From positions 68,007,715 through 68,071,714 of the forward strand of contig NW_023605083.1 in the NCBI RefSeq assembly GCF_014898055.3: a stretch of DNA of 64,000 nt, in the 5' to 3' direction. Position numbers and translations under genes: made by a program. Position 1 is the stretch's first letter. Every line of letters starts with the position of its first letter. Positions 23,090-35,826 of this stretch are shown piece after piece. This DNA comes from Talpa occidentalis. Its lineage: Eukaryota; Chordata; Mammalia; Eulipotyphla; Talpidae. A model generated the notes under the pieces. The model did not search any database. It was not told the origin of the DNA and saw only the letters and a list, made by a program, of their open reading frames with translations.

Positions 23090-23420
23090 ACAAACATTTA
23101 TTGAGCACCCACTTTTATCTGATTACTATTTAGATCCCAGAGATTCAATGGAACAACAAATTGTGCAATGTAGTGAGAGGAACAGACAAGCTAATACAGT
23201 GTTATGCAGAATAATGCAGTGGGCGTACAATTGAGAATCTCTCTGAGTCGGTGGCTGACAGAAGGCTTCCCAGAGGAGGTGTCTGTTGAACTAATTCTTG
23301 AAAGAATAGTTAGTGCAGGAGGAGAAAATGAGAGGGCATCCTAAGCAACAGGAACAGCAATGGAAAAGGAAGCAGGTGTGGTAGAGCCAGAGATGTTTGC
23401 AGACCTACAGATATTCCAGG
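23090..23420 (+). mobile_element. Ancient mammalian interspersed repeat, family unsure
   Basis: 'acaaacatttattgagcacc' followed by 'cagaaggcttcccagaggag', 'ttgaactaattcttgaaag', 'caacaggaacagcaatggaa' follows the order of a common old mammalian repeat. I am not certain of its name (L2-type is possible). Confidence 0.5.
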
Positions 23421-24375
23421 AGGCTCTTGTTGAATGGGTGCCCAATGTACTGAGGCCACCAATGAACTAGTTAATACGTACCTCAAAAGTCTGCGTATCT
23501 GACACATAGTAGACACTGGGGAAAAACAGTATTTCTCAACTCTCAATTCTTCATCATTGCTCTATTTGTCTTTCTAGACCCACAGTCAGAAAGTTGCTGT
23601 TGAGTAAGGGGACCTGAAATTTAACTCAATCCTTGCCACCCAGTCTCAGTGTTCACTTCCTTTTCTTCCTAGGAGGATGCCAAGGGCCACAAACAGGGAA
23701 ATCATTTCTCAAAGCTTCTCGCTCCTTCTCTGCTTAGGGAACCAGCTCCTGCTGTCTCCAACACAGTCTGTTTCTCTTGCCTCTGGGGAAATCTCATCTC
23801 ATGTAAATCCTGCAATTAGAGGCTCCCACCCCCTCCATTGGAGCTACATCTGCTGCCCTAGATTTGCACCCATTTGATTATAAAGAGAAAATCAGGGGGC
23901 TGCCACAGCTTAGAAAGGACAGAAAGACAGTCTGAATAATTTCTGGTTTCAAGAGCTGGGATCCCCTTCATGCATGCCACCCCTGCATCCTGTGTGTCAG
24001 CACACATGGGTGGCACAAAATCTTGTTTCTTTGCTTGTTTTTGAAAAACCATATAAACTAGGCAAGAAAATAGAAATCTGCCTTTTTTTTTTTTTGATTA
24101 ATGAAGATTGTGAGTCTCAGAGGGATGCAGTAGCTAACAGAGGTCATGAGGCTGAACAGTGCTGTGGGTTCTACTGACACCTGCTTCTATCACTTCTGTA
24201 GGAGGAAACAAGAGAAAGTAACCCAGAAAAATTAAGAAAAGGATTATCTCTTGCAATCATCTGGTTTTGATCTGAGTGCGAGGGTGTAAACATACTTATT
24301 ATCAATTCAAATTACATATTCAAATAACTTTTCAGAAATATTAAGACTAGATATACAGGGTAAGACATGTATAAA
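23421..24375. other. Unassigned non-coding sequence
   Basis: A T run at 24082-24094 with 'gattgtgagtctcagaggga' after it may be a remnant of a reverse MIR. No gene recognised. Confidence 0.4.
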
Positions 24376-24379
24376 ATGC

Positions 24380-24650
24380 AGGAAAATATAAGGAAGAACC
24401 TGCAGCCCCTCATTATTATATTACCACCCAGAGATAGGTTTTGGTTGATAGATAATATGTATATGTAGCTATATAAAATATTTACAATATCAGGATTATA
24501 ATACATAGATCATGGATAGCCTCTGTTTCACCTAACTTTATGCCATAAACATTTCCATAGCCCATTAAATATTCTTCAAAAACACAATTTGGTTGACTCC
24601 ATTAATATTCCTATCTGCATCACCAATTGATAATCTCCTTGCTATACAAC
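24380..24650 (-). mobile_element. Possible old L1 fragment
   Basis: 'tattaccacccagagatag' then 'catttccatagcccattaaa' and 'tattcttcaaaaacac' resemble the reversed 3' region of an old L1. Weak, heavily diverged. Confidence 0.35.
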
Positions 24651-25035
24651 TTGAGAGGTAAAAGGGAAACAGAAAGGAACTGGCTGTAGAGAAGAAAGGG
24701 CTGTTCTGGAGCCCTAGTCACTATGCAATAAGCCTCTCCTCTGAGAGGTTTCACCTGCCCATGTGTGAAATGGGTATGAGGATACCCTTCTGCCAGTCAC
24801 CCTTCCTCCTTTGGTGGTGCATGTGAGCACAGTGACGGGTTTGGCCAGGAATGTGGGATTGCTGTCTGGGAGACTGCGTTGGTGAAGATTCCCATCACTG
24901 TTCTCCATCAGCACTAAAACAGAAGCCTCCCGGGAGTAGGGGTTTTTATCTTCTCTCCAGGCAGCGCTTGCCTGGGAGGTATAGTTCACAGGAAGTGCCT
25001 CCGCTCCAATTGTCCTCCTGTATTGTCTGCCTTGA
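24651..25035. other. Unassigned non-coding sequence
   Basis: GC-moderate unique sequence; open frames on both strands at 24714-25045 have no family resemblance. Confidence 0.4.
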
Positions 25036-25039
25036 TGAA

Positions 25040-25190
25040 AAATGACCAGTTATTATTTCCTACCTTTGGGTCTGGGAGGCCCCAAAGAAATCAGTAGCCA
25101 CATAAAATAGTTGCTGTTATTGTAACGGCCTTTCCATTGATGGATTTAAGTGTATGGTGTTTGGTATCGATCGCTAGCATCTGTCCTAGG
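25040..25190. promoter_or_regulatory. Possible conserved non-coding element
   Basis: 'aatgaccagttattatttcc', 'gctgttattgtaacggcctt' and 'ggtatcgatcgctagcatct' form a unique block. It has a SOX-like ATTGT, a homeobox-like 'attgatgg' and a palindromic CGATCG rare in AT-rich mammalian DNA. Composition only. Confidence 0.3.
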
Positions 25191-26755
25191 GGTGGGGGGA
25201 GTGATGATAATGTTGGGAGCGGCACCACCAGAAGCTACAGTGTGCTGAGTGCTTCTGCGATGCTGGTAGAACATTTGGATGAGGAGGCATCTAGCTCTGC
25301 AGCATAAACCTGCGTAAATGGTGTTTTCAAAGGCATAACCCTGAGAAGCAAGGACTGCTTTCTTACTGGATTGCATTGATTTGAAAGATTTGAAATCTTC
25401 ATTCCCTATTTGACATTCCAGTTGACTCCTGAGTCTATATCTTTCAATAAATTTTATCTTTGCAATCAGCCCTTACATGCAAAAAAGAACCCATAGGGAA
25501 GTGTGCTTTATGTCTTCCTTAATATAATAAATATATCCTCCAATATATATTATTTCCTTTCTTCCTGCCTTTTGACATGCCCCTCTTCTTCTGTCTCACT
25601 CTTGCTTGCCATGTTTCCTCCCACTCTTTCAACCTTCAGAAAATAAAAACAAATGCAGGTGCCTACCGCATTGAAAATAACAAGACATTAAGCATTGTGG
25701 GAAGTTAAAGTTGATTATAATCTAGTCTTTGCTATCAGAACAATTCACTGATGTAGAATGTAGAGTCACATATCAGTTCCCACACATTAAAGGGTAGAAG
25801 GAAGTTGGGGAAGGTAGTGAGTAATAAGTTACAATATCTACAGCCCCTTAAAATATAAGGTGAGTCTTCCTCATCTACAGATGGAAGAACTGGAGCCCCC
25901 AGAAGGAGAATCTAGTTCAAGGTCTCCTTATGATCAGACCTGTGCATAACACTGATTTGCATTCTGCACTTGAAAAACTCAGCTTTACATCCTTCTCAGC
26001 TACTTACAGGCTATCAACTTAGCTAACCTTTTTGAAGCTCAGTTCTCATACCCATAAAATAACACCTTCCAGGAGGCAGTGCAGTGAAAATCAAAATGTG
26101 GTGTGTCTGATGTGCTGGTGTTTGGTGTACACTCCATGTGCCACCCCAAACCAGCATTCTCCTTCGAAAAGGCACAGGGACTATATTGCAAATCACGTAC
26201 CTCCTATTTAACAGTGTACGTCTCCCTCCTGTGAACGCAGATGGATGGAGATACACTTTGCTTAGGTTGTTTGGGTGTTTGCCTCAAATGCTAATGATAG
26301 CTCACTTTGGCAGAAAAACAAACTCAGGCCAGTGGGGTTCTTGGAATATTAGTCCTATTTGTTAACAAAAGAATCAATCCTTCAACGGCCTCCTGAGAAG
26401 ACACCTCACACAGAGCGCTCCAGAGGCACAGATGTGACAAGCACTGCCCTCCTACAGGGAGCCTGGGAGCCACCACTTCCTTCTCTGATCTAGAATTTGG
26501 CAGAAGAAGGCCCAGAGATTCCAATACTTCCTTCATTCCCACCTCAGTGCCCTCACCAGGCATATGTTTTTTATAACTTGTGGCTTAGAAAGGGAACAGA
26601 ATGTGCCAAGATCATACAACAAATTGGTGAAGACTGCAGAAGAAATCTAACATTCTAGAATGGTATGGAAGTGATTCGTTTCCCAGTGAGAAGAACTTTC
26701 TGTGCCAAGAGCTAACCACCCAGCTGTTCAGGAACACTGACCACCTCCTTGTTAG
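25191..26755. other. Unassigned non-coding sequence
   Basis: No gene seen. 25855-26060 has weak reverse-MIR words ('catctacagatggaagaact'). Confidence 0.4.
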
Positions 26756-26759
26756 ATTT

Positions 26760-27227
26760 TCTTAGGGCAGTGAGAGAAACAAACATATTCTCCAGTGAGG
26801 GGATGAAGAGAGGGCGACAGAAACCGAGTCAGTGAAATAGATCAAGATGCAAGAGTCCAGGGAATCAGAAATAAGGACTAGGACATAGACTGAAGCAGAG
26901 GACAAAAATAGAAACTGAAATTGAGAGAGGAGAGAGGTGGAGAAAAAAATGCTGAAACAAAGATATGGGGAATAAGATACAAGTGACAAAGGAAGACAGT
27001 GAGGAAATAGAGGCAGCACTTAGATAAGCTATAAAGAAAACAGGAGGGGAGAAGGGAATGCTAGGCTACATGACACAGAGGCTGGGATGCCTGGAGCGGA
27101 GAGGCCAGCAAGCAGGGACACATGTGGTTCTTGCAGCCAGCAGTAGAGGGCATCAGAACTCCATGGATATTAAGAGATGGTACAGGCAAAAGAGTATTAG
27201 GGGAGAAAGAGGGAGAAAAAGAAAGAC

Positions 27228-27282
<55 letters not shown>

Positions 27283-27330
27283 GGGGATGGGAGGGAGAGA
27301 GAGGAAGAGAGAGAGAGAGAGAGGACAGGA
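26760..27330. repeat. Purine-rich (A/G) tract ending in (GA)n
   Basis: A long A/G-biased stretch on the plus strand leads into (GA)n at 27237-27279 and 27307-27322. Glu/Arg-rich plus frames and a Leu/Ser-rich minus frame here are low-complexity artefacts. Confidence 0.85.
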
Positions 27331-27815
27331 GATAGATATAAGGGATAAGTAACTCTGAAATTAGAAGAGTGCATGTCTCCTCCTCAGAGGTCCTGCATTC
27401 AGTGGTATATTTAGCTCCCCCAGGAATCCTCTTGCTCTATATTGGCAATGAAAGGGTATAAGTAGCTGTTTTAAATAATATCAAAGACTTTCTCAAAAGT
27501 ATGAGGTTTAGAGACAAGGCCTGTGCTTGCCCCACCTAATTCACATTTAAGCAGAACTAGTTTGGTGACGAATGGCATGTCACTGGAACCAGCTTATCCA
27601 AACACCCACTGCTATTTGTTTGTCCCCAAAGGAGAATTCTGAAGAGCAAATTACAATAGATGCAAAGTGAATCATGGGAAATGAAAACCAAGGAATTGAT
27701 GTCACAACACCAGTATTATTTATCTATTTCCCTCATCCCTGGAGAGGAAGTCTTAGTCCCCCAATCTTCAAATTCTTACCATAAAGAAAGGGAAGAACCC
27801 ATTCCCTATTTCAGT
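27331..27815. other. Unassigned non-coding sequence
   Basis: No gene or repeat recognised. Confidence 0.45.
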
Positions 27816-27819
27816 TTTA

Positions 27820-28030
27820 AATATATTGATTGGTTCAGTTTGGATCATGGGTCCACCCCTTGAGCCAATCAGATACCAGAGAAGTGATAAAATCTGATTG
27901 GTCCAGGCTGAATGACTCCCCTACTCTTGCATAGGCCTGGGATTGGGGTTGACTGATAGGTAAAAGAGTCTGCTGTCAGAAGGACAGTTCAGAATCAAGA
28001 TCCCCAAAGACATACTTATTACAGTTACTA
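27820..28030 (+). mobile_element. Ancient interspersed repeat, family unsure
   Basis: 'atcatgggtccaccccttga', 'gccaatcagatacc' and 'aaatctgattggtccaggc' have the alternating 'ccaatcag'/'ctgattgg' pattern of a familiar old mammalian repeat. I cannot name it with confidence. Confidence 0.45.
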
Positions 28031-29745
28031 AACCTACTTGGGTTGACTCTGTTGCTCTGAACTCCTTTTCCTCACCAAACAAATGACATCAGTTAGCCCT
28101 GCCTTGCCCACTGCCAGCACTTGCTGAGGTGACCTCATCAGAATACAGGGCAAATCACAACCCTCTGCTGGCAGGAGTGCAGAGCAAGATGGAACAGAAG
28201 AAGTACGAGAGTCAGGAGACTTGAGTGTGAGTTTTGACACTGACATAAATATGAGCTGCAGGAAGAATCTATTGCATTGGACTTAAATATCCTTAACTGT
28301 AAATATAGGGATTTGCATTTTTTTGTGACCTTTAGACCCCTTTGAGCATCTGAGGAAGATAGGTACCTTTATGGTACCCCTCAGTGTCAGAAATTTTGTG
28401 AACCCTCTACAAGTCGATCTATGGACTCCCTGAATATGAACTTTTGGATTATTATATCGTATTCAATGTGAGACCTGATTCTATTCAATCGACTGAACAG
28501 AGGCGCTGCATTATCAGTGGAAAAGATAACTCTGTGAAGCAAGCAGACGTACATGTCTCAATGGTTTAAATCCTCGTCCCAGAAAGAGGGTGCATGTTTC
28601 TCATTATTTCCTACCTCTTGCCTATTCCTTCATTTCTCTTTCTTTCTCTCGCTCCACCACCTCATCCTTCCCTCCCTACAGGTAGTCAAGTGTGGGTGTG
28701 ATTGAAGTTACTATCCCATCTGTGTTAGCGGCAGGAAGTGTTGCTATCAGGCAAATGGATGGGACATGTATCATCTCTTATCTGCATCTCCAAGAACGTA
28801 AATGATTTCTTTTCCCAACTAAAATAAATCAAAGCAAGGAATTTTAATTGTAGTCACCAGGTGGTGAATTCAATACATCCTCAGGAGTCTCAGTGTTGGC
28901 AGTGTTGGCTGAGGAGCTTGTCTCTCCAGACAGGAGGATAATGGGATTTCAAGAGTGGGGAGAGGGAAGACTCTGGGGATTATAACAGCAGCTCCCTGGT
29001 GGGAAGGAAACAGTCAGGCAAGCCCTGCTAAGTATAAAGGCCAAAGAAACACTGCCTCCTGTTAGGGTTGTCTCCGATCAAGCTCCACCGTGGATGGATT
29101 CACCACAGGGTTCATGGGGCTGCTCTCACAGGCAATGCTCTTGACAGTCTGGGACAAATTCTGTGGATCAGTAATTTCCCCCCGATGAGTCATTTTCGAA
29201 CAGTGTACAGAGCTCTAACTTGGGCCTCAAGACTAGCTTCTGTTCCAACTATAGCATAACAGCATGAGGGCATATTGAACTTGAGGGTTAACTACAGTTT
29301 CAAAAACCTCATTCTAAAGAAGACACTAGATGTGGTTAGGGGAGACATGAAAAATGTTTGCAATAATCTGGGCAATAGATGATGGAACTCTAGTGGAGGT
29401 AACACTACCTGGTCATATTCTGGATGTATTTAAAGGCCAAACTCATGATTTTTAAAAATGACACATAAAGGGGATTGAGAAAAGTCAAGGGTGCCTCTCT
29501 TGTTGGCCCAAGTAGCAAGAAGGAGGAGCACCACGGTGTGACATTTGGTATTTTCATTCTCTTCATATCTGCAATAAAGGAAATAAGGCCTCGTTTACAG
29601 TGATCCATTATGGAGCCAGGGAGAAGAGAAGTGGGGGTGCCTAGAACAGGAGACAGTCAACTTCTTAATATATTTATTTCCATTAGTGAATTGAAAACAT
29701 TCTCTTGTTTCAGTGATTATTATTTTTAGACTTCTGAGAGCATCA
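28031..29745. other. Unassigned sequence with a weak MIR
   Basis: 'gtcaggagacttgagtgtga' to 'aaatatccttaactgtaaat' at about 28210-28310 looks like a plus-strand MIR. The remainder is unique; no gene found. Confidence 0.4.
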
Positions 29746-29749
29746 TTAC

Positions 29750-29885
29750 ACCTATTTGCAGGACTAACTGGCACCTGAAGAGATGAAGTGATTTGCTCCA
29801 TATCAAATATTGTCGGGAAGAGCTAGACTCCAATCCAGGTCTCAACATCACAGCGTGCACTCTGGTGTCCTGACTCTAAGCTAAG
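29750..29885 (-). mobile_element. MIR SINE, inverted fragment
   Basis: 'cacctgaagagatgaagtga', 'tttgctccatatcaaat', 'gagctagactccaatccagg', 'gcactctggtgtcctgactc': the 5' half of a reverse MIR. Confidence 0.7.
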
Positions 29886-30109
29886 TGTCCTCTCTGTATT
29901 TCCAAGATCTCCTCCAGGTGCTTAGTTCAACCTAAACAAGCATTTCTCACACACAACCTGTTCCAACATGGGTACCAGGAAGAAGACAAACAAAGTCTGG
30001 TTACGTCACTCCAAGCTATCTCAGGACCTTTTCTTCACAGGAAAACCATATTGATAACTAAAACTCTTGACCAGTAAGAGAATGTATAGCTTACATTTTT
30101 TTCTGGCAA

Positions 30110-30240
30110 AACATCAAATAATATTCACATCTCCCTATGAAGTAGTTTTATTTTTCCTTTTATACATGAGAATGAGGCTTAGAAAAATTTAAGTAACTTA
30201 TATAAGGTCAAACATTAGGTATCATAAGATTGCTCAGAAT
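30110..30240 (-). mobile_element. MIR SINE, inverted fragment
   Basis: 'ctccctatgaagtagtttta', 'tacatgagaatgaggcttag' and 'aagtaacttatataaggtca' follow the central part of a reverse MIR. Confidence 0.7.
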
Positions 30241-31425
30241 TGTGGCTAGATTTCTGAGTAGGAAACTGTTGCTATCATGAAATTTCCTGCTGGTTTGTCA
30301 GAGTCAGTGCAGAAGAAGAGCAGCAGGCATTTTGTGGCTTCTCCAGGCAGAATGCCAGTCTAGGCACATTGAGATGGAGAGCAGGTCATGTTAGAGATCC
30401 CAGTAGGCTTGGAGAGTATGAATCCCAGGAAGTTTTCGGGACTGCAGCTGACTGCAGCCAGGTTGGGATTTGGAGAATCCAGTGAATTCTGAGTTTCCAA
30501 CACAAAGGCCAGGGGGAGTTCCTGCAGCTGGCCAAAAGTGAGAAGTTGTTCAGCTTATATTTGGAGCTTTTTGCTGCCTTTGTGGAGATACCATTAGGCA
30601 AATGAGCAGGTCTGAGAGAGGCCGATAAGGCTCGGGGAGAGAATGTATGAGTCTTTGCAGAGAGGGTCCTTTGAAGCAGCCACAGAACAATAAAGCTGCT
30701 GGCCTGAGATAGGAAAGGCCTTGAAAAATAACCAAATGAGGACCTCTTCCTTAATTCCTTGGAGCTGAATATTATCAGGAAGGCCACTTGTGCTTACAGA
30801 AAACTATAATCGCTTGTGGTGGGATGCAAATTCTCAGCAAGGCTGCATTTGCCCATCAAGGCCAAATGTTCAGGATCCTGTCTGAAGACAGGTTTCTCAC
30901 AGTGCAGCCTGATTTTCCTGTTCTCACAACTTCTTAAAGTTTCCTAAGCATCTGGACCATTGGAGGATCTTGCCTACCAAAGACTATTTCTCTCCTTCAG
31001 AAGGTTAAAACTTGAAGTGATCCTGGAGAGGAAGATATTGACCAAGAGCACGTGGTCACTTTCCCACCCTATCCCACAAGACAAATGGTTAGAAACCTTG
31101 TGTTAAGATTATGGGGTTCCCAAAGCTTTCTTCTCTTTCTGAGTTCTTGGAAAGGACACTGACTTTGGAAAGAAAGACCCAAATTACCACCCTAGTTCTT
31201 TTTATTTAAACCTTGCATAGGTATTTGTTTTTAACTAGTTTTCTAATTTTTCAAATAGAAATTGTGATCTCAATTTATAAGGGCTGCAAAGGATCTATTA
31301 CAATGACAATTTTAAGTTGCTACAAATAACTTCAGGTACCTTCTTGTAGCTCTACTCAAACTTGACCGAAATTTGCCAGGCTCTCTCAGACTCCAGTGCT
31401 GCCCTCACCCCTGTGTTGTTCCCAC
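30241..31425. other. Unassigned non-coding sequence
   Basis: The 133-codon minus frame at 30386-30787 has no domain, no homology I recognise and no splice context; treated as chance. Confidence 0.45.
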
Positions 31426-31429
31426 TCTT

Positions 31430-31775
31430 TACTCCCTACAACATTCCTTCATCTGGCTCTCATTTACTTAGCTTTCCTGTAAGTTCAGTCATCATTTCCT
31501 CTGGGAAATCTTACTCCATCATTTCCCTCCATCTAGATGACAGGCTCCCAAATTATTCTGTTCTTCTGTCAATAAATTAATAAGGTTGTAAAACAATGAT
31601 ACATCATTAAAAATAAAAAAATGTATTAGAATGTCTGTGGCCATCTCCTGCACTAATATTAGCTATGAGAGCAAGGGCTGCATCTGTCACAAACTCATGT
31701 CATGGTTTTCTTTCCCTAGTTCACAGAACTCTTTCCCCATTACTTGTCAACCTTTGATTCAATTAAATCATCATG
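31430..31775 (+). mobile_element. L2 LINE 3' fragment(s)
   Basis: 'tcatttcctctgggaaatct', 'ctagatgacaggctccc', then after a short A/T-rich insert 'gagagcaagggctgcatctg' fits the terminal L2 region, perhaps in two pieces. Confidence 0.6.
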
Positions 31776-31894
31776 AGATAAGTTGTATTATGCAAATCAT
31801 ACAAATAACTAATGTTCAAAGAGGTTAAAAAACTTACTTAAGTTATACTAGGTATAAGACACTGCCTATAATTTGATTCTATCTATGCCTAATT

Positions 31895-32120
31895 TCAAGT
31901 AATAAAAATAAGCATTTGTTAGGAACTAAGTGCCACACAATAAATTAAAGTTTACACCACAACTGTACTAAATAGGCATTATCACAATCTGTGTTTTACA
32001 GCTGCAGCTGCACGGTCTCAGATGGATAAGGAACTCACACAGGACACACGAACAGTAGGTGGTGGAGCCCAGATGAAATTTCATTCTATCAGATTCCAGA
32101 GCCTATGTTCTTCTTCAGCG
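31895..32120 (-). mobile_element. MIR SINE, inverted
   Basis: 'ttgttaggaactaagtgcca', 'ataggcattatcacaatctg', 'ctcacacaggacacacgaac', 'gtggtggagcccagatgaaa' are decayed reverse MIR words. Confidence 0.6.
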
Positions 32121-34130
32121 ACTTCTTATCTCATACACTCTTTCAAAGCCTCAGTGAGTTCTAGTGCACCAAAAAATTTATTTTTTATCCAGCCTAGGTT
32201 TTCTTACTTTGCTTTATAAATGAACTCATTTTCTCTTATTCCATTTTCCATAGATGAAAATTTCCTGCTCAATATTCTTATAAACAAAATGCATGACACT
32301 TGAACCTATGATTTAAAAAGTTTTACTAAGAATTCCATGAAATGGGAAGTTCCTGGGTAATAAGGTCACAGAGATTGGACCTACCATCTCTGTCCAATGG
32401 TTAGCTCTGTCCAATGGTTTACTACAAATATATATTTAGAAAAGAGATGACAAAAGAGTCCTTCAACTCTTATATCCAAGGAAATTTTGGAGGTTTAGGT
32501 TTGTTAATTCATGGAGAAGACTAACTGTGTGTATGTGTGTGTGTGTCTGTGTGTCTGTGTGTCTCTCTGTGTGTGTGAAGCTGTGTGAGTTTAGTGATGG
32601 AAGAGAAGATAGTGATGACAGACATCTTCAAATGTCAGAGAATTGATAAGTGGGAAGTATGAGAAAATGCTTAAAATCTCTAAGTACATCTACTCCACAA
32701 TGGAATGGGTTGGCTTCTAAGTTGTGAGCATCCTAGTCCTGGAAATATTCAAGAAGTTACTTGAGACACTCTAGATATATTTATCCATGCACAGGGTGAT
32801 TACAAAATGCATTACCCAAACTGGGATCCTTTTGAGATAGAGGAAGATGTGGAAAATTGAGTGAAACCTAGGATCACCCTATGCACAAATAATGTGTTAG
32901 ATTCTTTGCAAATCTAAGACCCCATTATAATTTGAATTTAATATAGCATTTTTAAATAATATTAGGGATAATAAAGTTTCAAGAGTTGGCTGACAGAAAT
33001 GAGAAGTGACCTTTTCTGAAGAGCATCATGGAAACCTAGATATAAATTTCCTTGCCAGTACACTGGCAGGTTAGTTGAAGGTTGACTAATGACCTCACAG
33101 GTCTGGCAGATCTTTGGGGCTTTTGACATAGGTATTTTTATTCTCCTTCATGACAGTTCCCCACATGGCTAGCTCAGTTGTCTACGTATGACAGTTGTGT
33201 TTAAAAAAGAGTGTGAGGGGAAGTTGCAAGCCTTCTTGGGAGCTTCTTTAGAAAGTATACAACATCTAATCCATGGATCCTAGCATGTCACAGGATAGCC
33301 CGCATCTAAGTGGGATCAACCTTCTTTCAAAGGGTAGAGAAATAGAATGCACATTCTGATGGGAGGGAGGGTAATGCCATATTGCAAAAGTACATGCATG
33401 AGTGGTTGGGAGGAATTTGTAGTCATGTTTTGCAAGCTACCACACTTGGGAAGGGTTATTTATTTAGCTATTTACCTAAATTCTTGCTGGGCTGTACCAA
33501 TAAAAGTAATTATCGCTTATGCTCAACTAATTCATGTCATTTCCCCCCACCCCCCATGTCCAGAATTATGTAATGTCTTAATATCTCTCTTTGATACCCA
33601 TAACACTACCTCCTATCTGGTGATTGACTTAGGGGGAGTTATATCATACATTGAGTTTCAAATTCCACAGTCATAAAATGGAGAATATTTTTTTTCTTAC
33701 TATGTTTTAGGGTGACTGAAAATCAAATGGGATAATCTAGGAATGGTTTACAGTGGCCAATATTGTGAGATTTTTGTTGACAATTTTTACATACAGCATC
33801 AACAAAGGAAAAGTTCATATTTCCTGAAGCCCAAATTCTCAAAAAGATTCATGAACTTTTTCAGTGAATAAATCCTAAATATAACTGAGAATTGAAGACT
33901 AGTTTTTCTAGTTATTGTGTTTGTTATTAGACAAAAGCACAGATACCTAAAATTAAGGTTGTTCCAGAAAATCCACTTGGTGTAATTACCATGCTGTGGT
34001 AGGAAGTCTCCACGCAATTCTATGTCAACCAAAATTATGCAGTATGACAATACTGAGATATTTAAATCATAAAACATGCCTCAGTAGACTATCTACTCAT
34101 CCTCTTTATGTTCTCTGTACTAAAATTCTT
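32121..34130. other. Unassigned AT-rich sequence
   Basis: Contains an imperfect TG/TC repeat at 32529-32577 and a 15-bp direct repeat ctctgtccaatggtt at 32388-32402 and 32405-32419. A 109-codon plus frame (33347-33676) has no domain. No gene found. Confidence 0.45.
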
Positions 34131-34133
34131 TAA

Positions 34134-34166
34134 AGAATTTTAAAATTTTAAAATTTTAAATTTTAA
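34134..34166. repeat. TTTTAAAA-type tandem repeat
   Basis: Three to four units of TTTTAAAA; self-complementary, only A and T. Confidence 0.9.
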
Positions 34167-34169
34167 AGA

Positions 34170-35345
34170 AGAGCAAGGAATGATGGGAGTGAGTTATCAT
34201 TTATTCCTTCTCTATCCCCAGCATCCCACCTACGATGGCTAACTAGATATTTTCAATGAAGTTGTTATGGATGAGCAGACCTAGGCTTGTTGCCACTTGC
34301 TCAAGGGCTCTTCTAGATAATGTCAGATAACAGATTCAAACTTGGGCCTTCTAAAAGTCAAGTCTCATATTCCCAGTACACACAGCTACTTCTCAGAAAA
34401 GCAAAGGACTTCAAGATATCACTCTGATGCAGAAATGAAATCTCAAGAGATTGAGAAAGATGTGGTCACTGCAAGTAGAAGGAACCAGATGGAAGCCTGG
34501 ATCTTTGTGAAAAAAATGGTCTGTGCCACAGAAGTTGAGATTAACAGGAAAAATAATAATAAAAGGCACCTTCAATTCCTTGGAGTGACCTCTCATTAAT
34601 AATCCAGCAGCTATGTGCCTTCTGCCACATTCTCTTCCTTCTCTCTGCATCTTAGGGAAACAGAGGAGAAAGGTATTTTTGAACTGAAAGTCCCCAGTTC
34701 TATTGGCCATATACATATTTAACTTCTTAAAAGCTGCCGACAAACAGTGACATTCCTTTTAGCACCAGCCAACCATAAATTTATTTGCTTGTTAACGCAG
34801 CTTCCCCAGTTCATGTTTTTGCTAACTAGGAGCATCAAAATGTCAATCTGTCCTCAGGGGTGTATCAACCTCATGATCTGAACTTGGTAACAAGATTAGA
34901 GTATGGACTGCTCGAGAGAAAGCACTGCCTCAAGAATCAAGGCATGCTATGATCTTAATATCAGAGAGTCCCACAATGATAGAGGAAGACTTGCAGTCAC
35001 AGATAAATAGATTCTTAGAGGCAGATATAAAAGAACCTTAGGGTTTATTCTGCCTTGTTTTGCTCTATTTTTTATTTTTTATTTTTGAGTTCTCCTTTTT
35101 CCCCTATCCCCAGAATCTTAGCCTGTTTTTATTTTAACTTATATTTAGGGATGGAGGAATACAAAATCTGATGTTACTGTACTGTAATAATGGGCATCTT
35201 AGTCCACTGGAAGACAAAGAGGAAAAGAGATTGGATAAATCAATTTGGCATTGAGAGACTCTTGGTACAAAGACATAAATATTGATAAGATTGTACTATT
35301 ATGACTGTAGCAGGTTTTTACTTAACAGTGTTGAAGTGTGTGTAT
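34170..35345. other. Unassigned non-coding sequence
   Basis: 34260-34370 has weak reverse-MIR words ('ttgccacttgctcaagg', 'cagattcaaacttgggcc'). The overlapping frames at 34342-34743 are not recognisable. No gene. Confidence 0.4.
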
Positions 35346-35352
35346 GCAACTC

Positions 35353-35486
<134 letters not shown>

Positions 35487-35811
35487 TTCTATTTTATTTG
35501 GCAGGAGACCTTTATTTTTCCATTGTAGGAACATCCTCCTCAAATATGTGACAATATTATCTAGCGGGCTGATCAATCCCCTGGGCCCAGCTTGACAATT
35601 GCCTTATTCCACTCCACCACATCAGGAGTAAGCATGGTGCCCAGTCATTCAAATGTGAGTGAACATTAGAGTTTGCTAAACATGTACAAAGGAGGTACTC
35701 TGTTTTCCCTAGAGATGCTGATTTAGTGAAATGTTGGTCTGAGAGTAACCTTCAGGCATCTTGTAATAAAAGTATGACTGAGAAAAAGCTAGAAGAGGGA
35801 AAAGCAGAATC
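35487..35811. other. Unassigned non-coding sequence
   Basis: Short unique interval between the microsatellite and a SINE. Confidence 0.45.
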
Positions 35812-35826
35812 AAGAGGCTGCAAGAT

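Noticed and set aside
27058..27374. Glu/Arg-rich and Leu/Ser-rich frames
   Set aside because: Translations of (GA)n and its flanks.
30386..30787. 133-codon minus frame as an exon or small gene
   Set aside because: No domain, no recognisable family and no convincing splice or promoter context.
34134..34166. Replication origin or matrix-attachment site
   Set aside because: Only a short A/T palindromic repeat; no further support.
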